Assembly (NCBI RefSeq): GCF_014649535.1
Contig: NZ_BMTF01000021.1
Coordinates: forward strand, 1-64,000
DNA: 64,000 nt
Reading direction: 5' to 3'
DNA from: Streptomyces gelaticus
GTDB taxonomy: Bacteria > Actinomycetota > Actinomycetes > Streptomycetales > Streptomycetaceae
The position numbers and the translations under genes were made by a program. This document shows positions 1-9,458 of this stretch, one piece after another. Each line of letters opens with the position of its first letter. Position 1 is the first letter of the stretch. The notes beneath the pieces were generated by a model. It did not search any database. It was not told the origin of the DNA and was given only the letters and a program-made list of their open reading frames with translations.

Positions 1-1
1 C

Positions 2-3000
2 GGCAGGTCCGGTACCGACACAACACTGCTACCGAACAACGGCACACTGCTGAGCGGCCTCGACCCCGCACCACAACGGCAGGAACAAGCCAACGGGACA
101 CCAAAGGACGAACTCGTCGGCAACGACGGCCGGAAGATCTCCTTCACCCAGGCACGCCAGAACCTCCGCACGATCCGGGACGCCACGGGCGAGGTCATCG
201 GATACGCCTCGCACAACGACCAGGACTGGGCCCCACGCAAGGACTTCTACACGAAGTACCGCGCCGACGAGGTCTTGTTCGCGCACTACCGGGCCACGGA
301 GGAAGGGGGTGCCGTACTCGACACCGACAGCGACACGGACTCCCCGGCCAATGAGGTCCCCTGGCGGACCGGCGCACCGGCACAGGATGCGAAGGAGCCG
401 GTCAGGCCGCTGTTCTTCGACGCGCACGGCACCGAGAACGGCATCGAACTCCATCTGGTGGGCGAAAGGCCGCTGGTCGTCGACGGTGCCCGGTTCGCGC
501 GTTTCATGGAGACGCTCAGGGATCCGGCGCAGCCCCCGGCTCCGGTCGTACTGGTCGCGTGCGAGACGGCGCAGATCCGCAGTGGCGACGGCGGGAGCGT
601 GGCGACGGACGCGGCACGTGCCATACCCGGACGTCTCTGGTACGCGCCCGACACCGAGGTCGGCCACGTCCGGCCGTCGAACGGCTCCGACGGCGCCAGA
701 GGTGTGCTGGGTCTCCTCGCGGACCCCGCCGCCCAGCGCCGCGGTGCGTGGATCGTGGCGGGAGAGTCACTCGAAACCGGCCCTGCCGTCGTCCCGGCCC
801 CGCACGGGGAACCGGTGCCGCACACCGCCACCTTCTCGGACATGATCTTCGAGGCCCTCAACTCCGCCTCGCGGAGCAGTGCGGAGCGGGTGATGTCCGA
901 CGACCTGGCGCAGAGCAGTCCGGAGGCCGAGCGGACTGAGCCCGCCCCACCGGCGCCCCACGAGGCCGACGGCCGGCCGGCCTCTCGCGCGCCGGAGATC
1001 GGCGACGTGGTGCCGTCGGAGCCCCCGTCGGGGGAGTCCTTCCACGCGGCCACGGAGATCGCCTTCGGGGAGGGTTCGAAGCGACCCGGGCAGGACCAGG
1101 TGGCCAAGATCGAGGACTTCTCGGCTTCGGTCGCCGCCGAATCGGTGCGCCGGGCCACCCACGACGAGAAGCCGCTCCGGGTTTACGTCGAAGGAGGCGG
1201 GAACGGCAGCAAGTGGCAGACGCTGCGCGGTATGCCGAGCAGAGCCGACTCCGGGCTGGAGCGTGCTCAGGCAGTGTGGAACGTGCTGCGCGGCCGATTG
1301 AACGAAGAAATCTCCCGGCTGTGGGGCGGAGAGCCGGATGCTCTGACCGCCACTTCCCTGCTCCAGGCTCCCCGGTCCCGGGGCCAGGGCGAGTCCGCCG
1401 CCCCGGTTCCCGGGACGCCCGTGGCGTCGCTGACCGCCGCGGAGGCTCGTGCGGCCCGTCGTGCGGTCCGGATCTGGGCGGTGGCCGACGGGCCCGCACG
1501 CGTACTGCGGTTGCTGGCGCACGACCGGACACAACTCGACGCCGACCGGCGCGAGGCGCTCATGGACTACGTCGACGAGTCCGTGAGGGGCGGCCAGGAC
1601 GCCCGGGTCCGACTCCTGCTGCGCCGATTGGAACTTCAGAACCTTCACGTACTGCGCGGTGAGCTCGAATCGCGCTACGCGGAGCGGGTTGCCGAGATGG
1701 CGACGCCCGCCGGTGTGCTCACCCCGGTGCCCAAGGACATTCACTTCTTCTGGATGGGCGAGGAGCCGAGCGCGGGGGCGTTGAACAACCTTGAGGCGTG
1801 GGCGCGATCGGCCGGGGGCAGCTGGCAGCAGCACCTGTGGACCGACGCGACGTACGCCGAGTGGAGCGGACCGGTGCGCACGCGTCTTGAGCAGATCGTC
1901 ACCGTCCACCAGGATTTGCTTGATTCCCTGCGGATGGCGGACCGGCCGCAAGTGCTGGAGGTCTACGAGACGGCTGTGGCGAACGGGGCATACAACCTGG
2001 CCTCCGACATCGCGCGCTACCTGATCCTTGAGCGGTTCGGCGGGGTCTACGCCGACGTGGACCTGCATCCGGGAACTGTGGATCTGTCCTCGATGGAAGA
2101 GATCACCATGCGTTCGGGTGATCTTCCCCTGCTCGCCCCGCGCGTGCGGGACATGGCCAGCGTCACCGACGCGCTGGCCAGGGCAGGGGTGGACGCTCCC
2201 GCCGACCGGAACGAGCAAGTGGATCTGGCGGCGCGGCTTCGGTGGGACGCGGGAGTCCTCGGCAACCACCTCATCGTCGCGCCCCGGGGATCGGAGTTCA
2301 TCACCTCGCTCCTGGAGGCGATTCCCAAGAACTTCGCCGCTCTGCGCAAGCACATGGAGGTGTCCTCCGTGGATACGTCGCAGTTCCCCAAGGAGCTCAA
2401 GAACCTGGCGCCGCAGATCAGTGGCCCCGCCATGATCGAGGACCGGATCCCCGGTGGCGAAAAGTTCCCTCCGCTTCAGCGGTTCGCCATGCAGGCGGGT
2501 GCGGAGGGTGTTGCCGACTTCGATGGTTCCTCCTATCCGACATTCCAGCGGAAGGAGGCGATAGCGCTGTTCTCCCCCCGTGTGCTGGAGGCTTTCCGGG
2601 GAATCCACTGGGTCACCGCGGAAAGTGAGCGCCAGCTGGACGGACCGGTTGTCGAGCAGCCGGCGGCAGGTCCTTCGGTCAGCATGGCGCCGCCGCATGT
2701 TCCCGATAGCCCGTCAGATACGCAGGTGCCGAGTCGTCCAGCTCGCCAGGTGCCCTTTCCCGCCGACCCGTCGACCTGGGTGGAGCGTCGGAAGGAGGTG
2801 CCGTCGGGGCATATCGGGCGTCTGCATGTCGAGAGGTTCGACCCCGCCGTCGACGCCATGGGCCGCCACCGTGTTCCCGGCACGCTGGCCGGCTCGCAGA
2901 CGCTGATGCGCGCCGAGGTCTCCCGCATCGAGGCCCACAACGGCACATGGGTGCGTGACCATGTCGTGACGCTCCCCGTCCGTCTGGCCGGCAGTGGCTT

Positions 3001-4960
3001 GTCGGAGCAGGATCTGGCCGGCCTTCGGGCAGGTGTCCAAGGCGCACTGGACGAGCACTTCAACGCAGTCGGCTACGCGCTTCCGCGCTCCGGTGATCAG
3101 TTCAATGTCGAGCTGCGACTGGTCCATGACGACGATCACCCCGAGCATGTGATCGTGAGCCGGTCCGACAACCCTGGTCGTTCCGACCAGCGGCACTGGA
3201 ACCTCGGGCCGGCCACCGAGGACCACAGGTACCTGCCGGTGATGATCCACGAGGTCTTGCACTACCTGGGCCTGCCCGACGAGTACCGGGACCGGGACTT
3301 CCTCTTCCGCCGGAACGCGGACAGCATGGCCGTCCACACCGATGGCTTGATGGCCGACACCGCGCGCCTGGCGCCGCTGCCGGAGCGCTATCTGGCCGCC
3401 ATCGAGGACACCGTCGACCGCAGCACCGTCGTCCACGACCACCCCCTCACCGCCCGGGGCGAGAACCCCGCGATCCAGCGCAACCAGCGCCCCACCACCG
3501 ACCCGACCCTTGACCGCTGGCCCACCTCACGCTCACCCGGTACCCCCGCTGACGCTCCGACGACGGCAACGCCGGGCGCGCTCCCGACCGATAGCCGCGG
3601 GGTCGGGGACAGCGAGATCATCGACAGTTGGCGGGCTCTGTCGACGCTGCCGCGGGCGCGGCGCTCCAACGCTCTGCGGCGCATCGATACGACTGTCCAC
3701 GAGTGGGCGAACGGCGGCCGGCAGCTGCCTGGTGCCCATGACATCAACCAGCGTCAGCTGAATGCCATCCTCGATGCCGTGGAGGCGTGGAAGTCGGGCA
3801 AGAACGGCCCCAGCGACCGTGCCGAGGCGGTCGACCGCCTCACCGCGCACGTCCGGTCCGAGCGGGACCATCTGCACCAGCGCATCGCCGAGCGCGCGCA
3901 CCAGGCACAACTTCTCGACCGGTACGCCCGTATCCATCCTGATGTGAGCGACTTCGCGAGCCGACGGTCGCCGGATCGGGTCGACCCGGCGAACAACACC
4001 GCGCACGACATCTTCACTGGCGACCGCACCCACCACGGCGCCTTGTCGGACGATGCGCTCGATGCTGCCGATGAGCTCTCGCGCCAGCAGTTGGCGGCCA
4101 AGCGGGACCAGGCGGCGGCTGGTGGGGTGTCCGTCGAGGCGGGTGTGTCCGCCGATCGTGTAAGGGAGTTGATGGACAGCGCCCGCAACGACCTGACCCG
4201 CTCCACGCTCTACCCGGAACTCAACTCCTATCTCGACCGGGCCAACCAGGCCGAGGCGCTCGACACCGGCTCCCACCTCGGGAACCTGACCCCGGTGGTC
4301 GAGGACATCCACGGCACACAGGTCACTGTCCACGGGGACCCCACGGACAGCCTCCGCGACGCTCGGATCGACAACTTCCGCAAGGCCGTGATCACAGTGC
4401 AGGAGGCCGGCTTCCACGTTCCCGATGTCGAACTGCACCTGCCCAAGTACGGCCGGTTCCTGGAAGTCCACAACGACCATGTCGCCGAGCGGAGCGGGGG
4501 CCGGCTACAGCGCGCCGAGTACCTCGCACCCAACGCGGTGATCGCCTCGCCCGATGTCGTCGGCAATCCGTTGACCAACAAGCTCGCCGGCGATCGGTAC
4601 CGCTATCTCTCGACCGAGCTCGACCCCTCCGGCGTCGGCACGATGGTGCATGAACTGGGCCACTTCCTGCACTACGCCAACGCCCGGCCCCAGTACCACG
4701 ATCTGGCCTTCACTCAGTTCGCCGGCCGCAGCGGGCAGGGCGGCGACGCCGTACCCCATCAGGCTCTCGCCCTTGGGGTGAGCGCCTACGCCGCCGGCAA
4801 CCCCCGTGAGTTCGTGGCGGAGGTCTTCACCGGGCTGGTGTACGGGAAGCCGTTCTCGCCCGAGGTCATGCGGATGTACCACGGGCTCGGGGGCCCGGAA
4901 CCAACTCCGCGGACGGACGTCCGGTCTGCTTCGGCCGGGTCTACGGAGGGCTCCAGGTGA
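2..4960 (+). CDS. Giant multidomain toxin-like protein, 5'-truncated by the window edge
   Basis: The frame is open from base 2 with no stop, so the gene begins outside the window; about 1,652 C-terminal residues are visible. The TTG at 275 is only the first in-frame start-like codon and has no ribosome site. Domains in order: a Cys/His caspase-like region with His at 425-427 (DAHGTE) and Cys at 560-562 (VACETA); a TcdA/TcdB-like glycosyltransferase region starting near 1725 (PKDIHFFWMG) with ASDIARYLILERFGGVYADVD, the DxD at 2054-2062; a metzincin-like HEVLHYLGLPDEY at 3248-3286, spaced HExxHxxGxxD as in snapalysins; a helical stretch at 3600-4250; and a C-terminal HELGH at 4649-4663 followed by REFVAEVF, as in lethal-factor-like zinc peptidases. 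The ensemble resembles polymorphic or giant secreted toxins. Giant Streptomyces proteins named 'lonely Cys domain' may be relatives. Function, export route and target are inferred. No immunity gene is recognisable downstream. Confidence 0.85.
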   Translation, partial: GRSGTDTTLLPNNGTLLSGLDPAPQRQEQANGTPKDELVGNDGRKISFTQARQNLRTIRDATGEVIGYASHNDQDWAPRKDFYTKYRADEVLFAHYRATEEGGAVLDTDSDTDSPANEVPWRTGAPAQDAKEPVRPLFFDAHGTENGIELHLVGERPLVVDGARFARFMETLRDPAQPPAPVVLVACETAQIRSGDGGSVATDAARAIPGRLWYAPDTEVGHVRPSNGSDGARGVLGLLADPAAQRRGAWIVAGESLETGPAVVPAPHGEPVPHTATFSDMIFEALNSASRSSAERVMSDDLAQSSPEAERTEPAPPAPHEADGRPASRAPEIGDVVPSEPPSGESFHAATEIAFGEGSKRPGQDQVAKIEDFSASVAAESVRRATHDEKPLRVYVEGGGNGSKWQTLRGMPSRADSGLERAQAVWNVLRGRLNEEISRLWGGEPDALTATSLLQAPRSRGQGESAAPVPGTPVASLTAAEARAARRAVRIWAVADGPARVLRLLAHDRTQLDADRREALMDYVDESVRGGQDARVRLLLRRLELQNLHVLRGELESRYAERVAEMATPAGVLTPVPKDIHFFWMGEEPSAGALNNLEAWARSAGGSWQQHLWTDATYAEWSGPVRTRLEQIVTVHQDLLDSLRMADRPQVLEVYETAVANGAYNLASDIARYLILERFGGVYADVDLHPGTVDLSSMEEITMRSGDLPLLAPRVRDMASVTDALARAGVDAPADRNEQVDLAARLRWDAGVLGNHLIVAPRGSEFITSLLEAIPKNFAALRKHMEVSSVDTSQFPKELKNLAPQISGPAMIEDRIPGGEKFPPLQRFAMQAGAEGVADFDGSSYPTFQRKEAIALFSPRVLEAFRGIHWVTAESERQLDGPVVEQPAAGPSVSMAPPHVPDSPSDTQVPSRPARQVPFPADPSTWVERRKEVPSGHIGRLHVERFDPAVDAMGRHRVPGTLAGSQTLMRAEVSRIEAHNGTWVRDHVVTLPVRLAGSGLSEQDLAGLRAGVQGALDEHFNAVGYALPRSGDQFNVELRLVHDDDHPEHVIVSRSDNPGRSDQRHWNLGPATEDHRYLPVMIHEVLHYLGLPDEYRDRDFLFRRNADSMAVHTDGLMADTARLAPLPERYLAAIEDTVDRSTVVHDHPLTARGENPAIQRNQRPTTDPTLDRWPTSRSPGTPADAPTTATPGALPTDSRGVGDSEIIDSWRALSTLPRARRSNALRRIDTTVHEWANGGRQLPGAHDINQRQLNAILDAVEAWKSGKNGPSDRAEAVDRLTAHVRSERDHLHQRIAERAHQAQLLDRYARIHPDVSDFASRRSPDRVDPANNTAHDIFTGDRTHHGALSDDALDAADELSRQQLAAKRDQAAAGGVSVEAGVSADRVRELMDSARNDLTRSTLYPELNSYLDRANQAEALDTGSHLGNLTPVVEDIHGTQVTVHGDPTDSLRDARIDNFRKAVITVQEAGFHVPDVELHLPKYGRFLEVHNDHVAERSGGRLQRAEYLAPNAVIASPDVVGNPLTNKLAGDRYRYLSTELDPSGVGTMVHELGHFLHYANARPQYHDLAFTQFAGRSGQGGDAVPHQALALGVSAYAAGNPREFVAEVFTGLVYGKPFSPEVMRMYHGLGGPEPTPRTDVRSASAGSTEGSR

Positions 4961-5005
4961 TGTGTGACCCCGGCGGCGTACGCCGGGCCACGCGTCACCG
5001 GCGGG

Positions 5006-5205
5006 GATCAGCAGTGGCGACGGCGGGAGCCGGCGACGGACGCGGCACATGCCGTACCCGGACGTCTCCGGTACCCGCCCGCCACCGAGGCCGGCCACGC
5101 CGGACCGTCGGACGGCTCCGAGTGCGTCACGGGTGTGCCGAGTCTGCTCGCGGACCCCGTCGCCCAGCGCCGCGGTGCGTGGATCGTGGCGGGGGAGCCA
5201 CTCGG
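5006..5205 (+). pseudogene. Decayed copy of part of the upstream toxin-like gene
   Basis: This stretch aligns over about 200 bases with 574-776 of the giant gene: the segment just after the Cys, from IRSGDGG to the RGAWIVAGE motif. Long exact matches remain, such as cagcgccgcggtgcgtggat in both copies. The copy carries a one-base deletion near 5030 relative to the gene, so its frame is broken. It lacks the His and the Cys and has no start. It is best read as a relic of a second toxin-like gene or of module shuffling next to the live gene. Confidence 0.78.
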
Positions 5206-5519
5206 AGGTCACCGGACAGCATCGAAATGCTCGATACCCTGGAGGCCGTGAAGTTGTCGGGCCCGGCTTCCTCGGGGCCGTCCCCCCTGCTCCAGGTACT
5301 CGATGTCCACCTGCGTGATGGGTCCGGGGTGATGAACCACGTACGCGGCGGGTTCCCGCAGTTCCAGCGCCAGGGCAGCCACTTGCACGACGCCACGGAC
5401 CGGCTGACGGCCGAAAACGAGAACCGGGGTTACGAGCAGACGTGACATCCCGTCACATCGCCCGGCAGGGGCGGGCACCGAGTGCTCTCATCAGCAAACG
5501 AAGAGGATGAAGAGAACCA
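5206..5519. other. Gene-poor spacer with an ambiguous short frame
   Basis: Between the toxin-gene remnant and the next gene both strands are open for about 75 codons. The + frame ends at 5445 with QRQGSHLHDATDRLTAENENRG. The - frame could start with MSRLLVTPVLVFG near 5448. Neither has a convincing ribosome site or a family I recognise, so I call no gene. The last 30 bases form the leader of the next gene. Confidence 0.35.
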
Positions 5520-7232
5520 ATGACAGGGAAAGAGGGGCGACCTGTGAAGCGAGAGCGGACCAGCGAGGAGAGTGAGTCCGGCAACGGCCGGAGCGGGGCC
5601 TCGGGCGGAACGGCTCCGGACAGTTCGCAGGGGGCGGTTCCCGGGAGCATAGGCGCCCCGTCCGCGCCCTCGTCCCGCACGGTGACAGAGGGCGGGGGCA
5701 CTTCGGTCACCGGCGGCAAGGACGGCGGCGCGCGGACACCGACCTCGTCGAAGTCCGGCCCGGAGGAGACCGGGGAACCCGAGGCCGAGGCCCCGGCGGT
5801 GGTGCACGCGGCCGGGGTCTCCATCGGCAGGACCGCGTCCGAGACCGGGGAACACCCGGGCGGTGAGGACTCGGCGGTTGCCCAGGAAGAGGCGGCGCCG
5901 ACGGCCGGAACGACCGCGGTGGTGGCCACCACCGCCACCACCACTGCTGCGGGCACTGCCTCCGCGGCCTCGTCGGGCGTCGCGGAGAGCACCGCCGGGA
6001 GGACGACCGGGGCGAGCACGTCGTCGTCCGCCACCGCCGCCGCCGAACCGACGCCCGCAGGGGGGCGCTCCGCTTCGGAGGAGGCAGTTTCCGAGGAGAC
6101 CGCTTCCGGGAGGACCGCCCCGGAGCCGGTTGCCGCTGCCACGACGGCCGGCTCCACCGCGGCGGCCGTCGCGGCCGGGAGGGCCACCACCACGGCCGCC
6201 GTCTCCGCTGCGGCTTCGTCCAGCCCTCCCGGCGATGCCGCGGCGGGCGAGGGCGGTGCCCCGGAGCGCCCCGGCCGGGTGTCGCGCCCGATGGTGGTCG
6301 CGGCCGCCTTCGCCGGTGCGCTGCTCCTCGCGACCCCGTTCGTCGTGGCGGGCGCCCAGAAGGACGAGGCCAAGCCCGGGAACACCGAAGCGGCGGCGGC
6401 ATGGAAGGAGGACGGTCGGGCCGGTGGCTACGTACCGGGCACCGACCCCGACAGCCCCGAGGGCAAACGGGCCGTCGGCGGCGACAAGCCGGGTGGTGGC
6501 CCGGCCCGGGGTGACAAGGGCCCCGTCGGTGACGTACGCGCGGACACCGGGGACGGACGGAAGCCCGCGGACGGGTCGGCCGAGGAGGCGGCCAAGGGCG
6601 GCAAGGGCACCACGGGCTCGGCCGACAGGACGGCGAAGAGCGGTTCCGGCGACAAGGCCCCAGCCGGCGCGGGCTCGGACACTCCCACCAAGGCCCCCTC
6701 GGCCGGTTCGGCGCCCAAGTCGGCACCCGCCGTGGTGTACAGCGGCGTGTCGGGACCGGAGTGCCCCACCCAGCGCTTCCAGAAGTCGGGGTACTACAGC
6801 GACGGCAAGGAGGGCTGGGCCACCCACAGCGGCGGCTTCGGCGGGTACGGCTGCGCGGGGAAGTACCTTTCCATGCCGATGTCCGGCAGTTCCTCCAAGG
6901 ACTCGGGCGGATCGGCGACCTGGCTGTTCGACCTGCCCGCCACCGCCAGGAAGTGCAGCATCTCCGTCCATGTGCCCGGGAGTTCCGACATCGCGCGGGT
7001 CGGTGGCAACCCGAGCTACTACACCGTGTACGACCGCTTCCTGCCCAGGACCAGCAACCTGGTCGGCTCCTACTACGTCCGCCAGCAGGAGCGTCGCGGC
7101 ACCTGGTACAACGTGCCGGGCACCTTCTCCGTCGACGCCCAGAAGCTCTCCGTGCGACTGCACGACCGGGGCGAGGACAACAACTACGAGCACCACGCGA
7201 TCTCCGCGCTGAAGGTGACCTGCACCGGCTGA
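5520..7232 (+). CDS. Membrane-anchored protein with long disordered N-terminus and extracellular C-terminal domain
   Basis: 570 residues if started at ATG 5520. GTG 5544 is an in-frame alternative with a better placed ribosome site (AGAGGGG at 5531-5537). Residues 1-255 are low-complexity Ala/Thr/Ser/Gly/Glu. One hydrophobic helix follows at about residues 258-280 (MVVAAAFAGALLLATPFVV), then a Gly/Lys/Pro-rich linker and a folded C-terminal region from about residue 410 with conserved-looking Cys, Tyr and Trp (ECPTQRF, RGTWYNVPGTF, LHDRGEDNNYEHHAISALKV). The last part resembles golvesin-type beta domains seen at the ends of secreted actinobacterial proteins. The topology implies an N-terminus inside and the domain outside. 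Some databases name such low-complexity proteins after IF-2, which is a composition artefact. It lies directly after the toxin-gene remnant, but a shared job is not shown. Confidence 0.75.
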   Translation: MTGKEGRPVKRERTSEESESGNGRSGASGGTAPDSSQGAVPGSIGAPSAPSSRTVTEGGGTSVTGGKDGGARTPTSSKSGPEETGEPEAEAPAVVHAAGVSIGRTASETGEHPGGEDSAVAQEEAAPTAGTTAVVATTATTTAAGTASAASSGVAESTAGRTTGASTSSSATAAAEPTPAGGRSASEEAVSEETASGRTAPEPVAAATTAGSTAAAVAAGRATTTAAVSAAASSSPPGDAAAGEGGAPERPGRVSRPMVVAAAFAGALLLATPFVVAGAQKDEAKPGNTEAAAAWKEDGRAGGYVPGTDPDSPEGKRAVGGDKPGGGPARGDKGPVGDVRADTGDGRKPADGSAEEAAKGGKGTTGSADRTAKSGSGDKAPAGAGSDTPTKAPSAGSAPKSAPAVVYSGVSGPECPTQRFQKSGYYSDGKEGWATHSGGFGGYGCAGKYLSMPMSGSSSKDSGGSATWLFDLPATARKCSISVHVPGSSDIARVGGNPSYYTVYDRFLPRTSNLVGSYYVRQQERRGTWYNVPGTFSVDAQKLSVRLHDRGEDNNYEHHAISALKVTCTG

Positions 7233-7313
7233 GAAACCGGCTCGGACACACAGGAAATCCGGCTGCGTCGCCGGGCGGCGGCCGGCCGCCCGCGCCCCGC
7301 GCACCGTACGGAC

Positions 7314-7370
7314 GCGGCAGGCGCCCGTCCCCCGGAGGCTGCACCTCCGGGGGATCAGGGCGCCTGCCGC
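7314..7370. terminator. Bidirectional hairpin terminator
   Basis: Perfect 13-base inverted repeat gcggcaggcgccc (7314-7326) / gggcgcctgccgc (7358-7370), with a second GC-rich stem nested inside. It lies between the convergent surface-protein and thymidine kinase genes. Confidence 0.85.
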
Positions 7371-7560
7371 ACCCCTGCTGCCTTGGTGCCACGGGCTCGC
7401 CCGGCCGTGTTCAGCCTCCGCCGCATTCCGCCGCGCTCCTGTTCGGCACGGTGTCCGGTCCGGCGGCGTTGCGGTCGCCCACCTCCGGCACCGGCAGCGC
7501 ACCGGTCGCAGTGCGGACAGCGGTGGGCAGGCGGTGACCGGCGCGTTCGGTCGGCAGCCG

Positions 7561-8211
7561 TCAGTCGGAGGTCACCGGCAGGACGTCAGGCGAGAGCGCG
7601 CCGGCGCGGACCGAACCGCTTGTCATACGGCGACGATGGTGACGTCGGCACAACACCTCGTAGCCGACCTCCGTAGCGGGACTGCTCACGTCACCGACCA
7701 CGACCTGCTCACCCTCGACCACCATCTCGCCACCCACCGTGCGGGCATTGTGCGTGGCACGCGCCCCGCACCAGCACATCGCCTCCACCTGGAGCGTCTC
7801 CACGCGGTCCGCCAGTTCGATCAGCCGCCGCGAGCCGGGGAAGAGCTCCGTGCGGAAGTCAGTGGTGATCCCGAAGGAGAAGACATCCAGGCCCAGGTCA
7901 TCCACGACCCGCGCCAACTGATCGATCTGCACCGGCTCCAGGAACTGCGCCTCGTCCACGATCAGGTAGTCGACCCTGCCGCCCTGCGACACCCGGTCGA
8001 CGACATAGGCATACAGATCCATGCCCGCCACCGCCTCGACCGCCTCGGTGACCAGCCCGAGCCGTGAAGAGAGCTTCCCCTCCCCCGCGCGGTCGTCCCG
8101 AGTGAAGTTCAGGCCCTGCAGCCCCCTTGCCGACCGGTTGTGCGCAATTTGCAGCGCCAGCGTGCTCTTTCCGCAGTCCATCGTTCCGGAGAAGAACGCA
8201 AGCTCGGGCAT
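7561..8211 (-). CDS. tdk: Thymidine kinase
   Basis: 216 residues, typical of type II thymidine kinases. The enzyme phosphorylates thymidine with ATP in the cytosolic dTTP salvage pathway. The P-loop GTMDCGKST is at residues 9-17 and the DEAQF Walker B-like motif at 86-90. The lasso region near the C-terminus keeps Cys pairs for the structural zinc (CWCGA near 145 and CRRHH near 188). The start ATG is fixed by the N-terminal beta strand MPELAFFSG. It is the last of a minus-strand run with the phosphodiesterase and DUF5998 genes, 59 bases after the former. Confidence 0.95.
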   Translation of the reverse strand: MPELAFFSGTMDCGKSTLALQIAHNRSARGLQGLNFTRDDRAGEGKLSSRLGLVTEAVEAVAGMDLYAYVVDRVSQGGRVDYLIVDEAQFLEPVQIDQLARVVDDLGLDVFSFGITTDFRTELFPGSRRLIELADRVETLQVEAMCWCGARATHNARTVGGEMVVEGEQVVVGDVSSPATEVGYEVLCRRHHRRRMTSGSVRAGALSPDVLPVTSD

Positions 8212-8270
8212 GAGGGGCTGAGCACCTTTCGGGCGGCAGGAGAAGCGGTGACCGGTGGGGGAAAAAGCGG

Positions 8271-9458
8271 TTACGAGCGTACTTCGAGGAGCGGGACGAA
8301 CTGCTCGGCGGGGGTCATCGAGCCGTGCATGCCGACCATCGCGGACTCGTGCGGTTCATTGACGGAGGCGGTGATCACCACGTCGTCGTGGGCCGCCGCG
8401 ACGACGTCGCCGATCCGGCCGTGCACACGCCCGTCGATCTTCGGGCCGAACCAGCCGGCCGCGATCGCCTCGTCCCTGCTCGCCACCCAGAACTGCTCGC
8501 CGAGCACTTCCTGCCAGACGGCCAGCACATCGTTCTCGGCTCCCGGGACGGCGTACACATGACGGGCCCGGCCCTCGCCGCCGAGCAGGGCCACGCCCGC
8601 GCGCAGTTCCCAGTCCTCGTCGAAATCGATCCGGGACTGCTCGTCGAACGGGATGTCGATCATGCCGTGGTCGGCGGTGACGTACAGCGCCGAGCGGGGC
8701 GGGAGCTGCTCGGCCAGGCGTTGGGCCAGACCGTCCACGTACATCAGTTGTCCGCGCCAGGCGTCGGAGTCGACGCCGAAGCGATGGCCCTTGCCGTCGA
8801 CCTCGCTGTAGTACGTGTAGACGAGCGACCGGTCGCCCGCGGCAAGCCGCTCGGCGGCGGTGTCCATCCGCTCCTCGCCGGACAGCCGGCCCAGGAACGA
8901 GCCGCCGCTGAGCGCGACCTTGGTGAGCGGGGTCTGCTCGAAGGCGGGGGCGGAGACCTGGGCGGTGCGCACGCCCGCGGCATCGGCGAGCTTGAAGACG
9001 GGGGGGTACGGCTGCCAGGCCTTCGGGGAGGTCCAGGGCTTCCAGCGGAGCTGGTTCATCAGCTCGCCGGTCTCCGGATTGCGTGCCGTGTAGCCGGGCA
9101 GGCCGTGCTCCCCGGGCGGGAGCCCGGTGCCGACCGAGGCCAGCGAGGTGGCCGTGGTGGCCGGGAAACCCGCCGATATCGGACGGCCGGTGCCGCCGCG
9201 CGAGGTGGGGAGCAGGGAGTGCAGAAACGGTGCCTCGTCGGGGTGGGCCTTGATCTGCTCCCAGCCCAGGCCGTCGATCAGGAACACGCAGTTCCGGTCG
9301 GCGGGGGTGAGTTCGGGGATCGCCGCGGTGAAGCCGGGCACGCCCTGTCCGGCGACGAGCGTGGGCAGCAGATCGCAGAGCGAGCCGCTGCCGTACTCCG
9401 GGACCGGGGCGCTGTCGACGGCGAGCGGATCGGGCTCCTGCCAGGCCGGCTGCGCCAT
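8271..9458 (-). CDS. Alkaline-phosphatase-superfamily nucleotide pyrophosphatase/phosphodiesterase
   Basis: 395 residues with no signal peptide, so probably cytoplasmic. It shows the metal and nucleophile motifs of type I phosphodiesterases: FLIDGLG (Asp near residue 62), the Thr-bearing GFPATTATSLASVGTG near 100, and TADHGMIDIP near 255. The expected reaction is hydrolysis of a phosphodiester or pyrophosphate bond in a nucleotide-type substrate; the actual substrate is unknown. Its ATG overlaps the TGA of the DUF5998 gene upstream (TGATG), so translation is probably coupled. Confidence 0.9.
   Translation of the reverse strand: MAQPAWQEPDPLAVDSAPVPEYGSGSLCDLLPTLVAGQGVPGFTAAIPELTPADRNCVFLIDGLGWEQIKAHPDEAPFLHSLLPTSRGGTGRPISAGFPATTATSLASVGTGLPPGEHGLPGYTARNPETGELMNQLRWKPWTSPKAWQPYPPVFKLADAAGVRTAQVSAPAFEQTPLTKVALSGGSFLGRLSGEERMDTAAERLAAGDRSLVYTYYSEVDGKGHRFGVDSDAWRGQLMYVDGLAQRLAEQLPPRSALYVTADHGMIDIPFDEQSRIDFDEDWELRAGVALLGGEGRARHVYAVPGAENDVLAVWQEVLGEQFWVASRDEAIAAGWFGPKIDGRVHGRIGDVVAAAHDDVVITASVNEPHESAMVGMHGSMTPAEQFVPLLEVRS

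Noticed and set aside
767..2698. Open frame of 643 codons on the minus strand
   Set aside because: It lies fully opposite the giant toxin-like gene, has poor third-position composition and no known domain.
5430..7502. 690-codon minus-strand open frame
   Set aside because: Antisense to the surface protein; Gly/Arg/Pro-rich read-through typical of GC-rich DNA.
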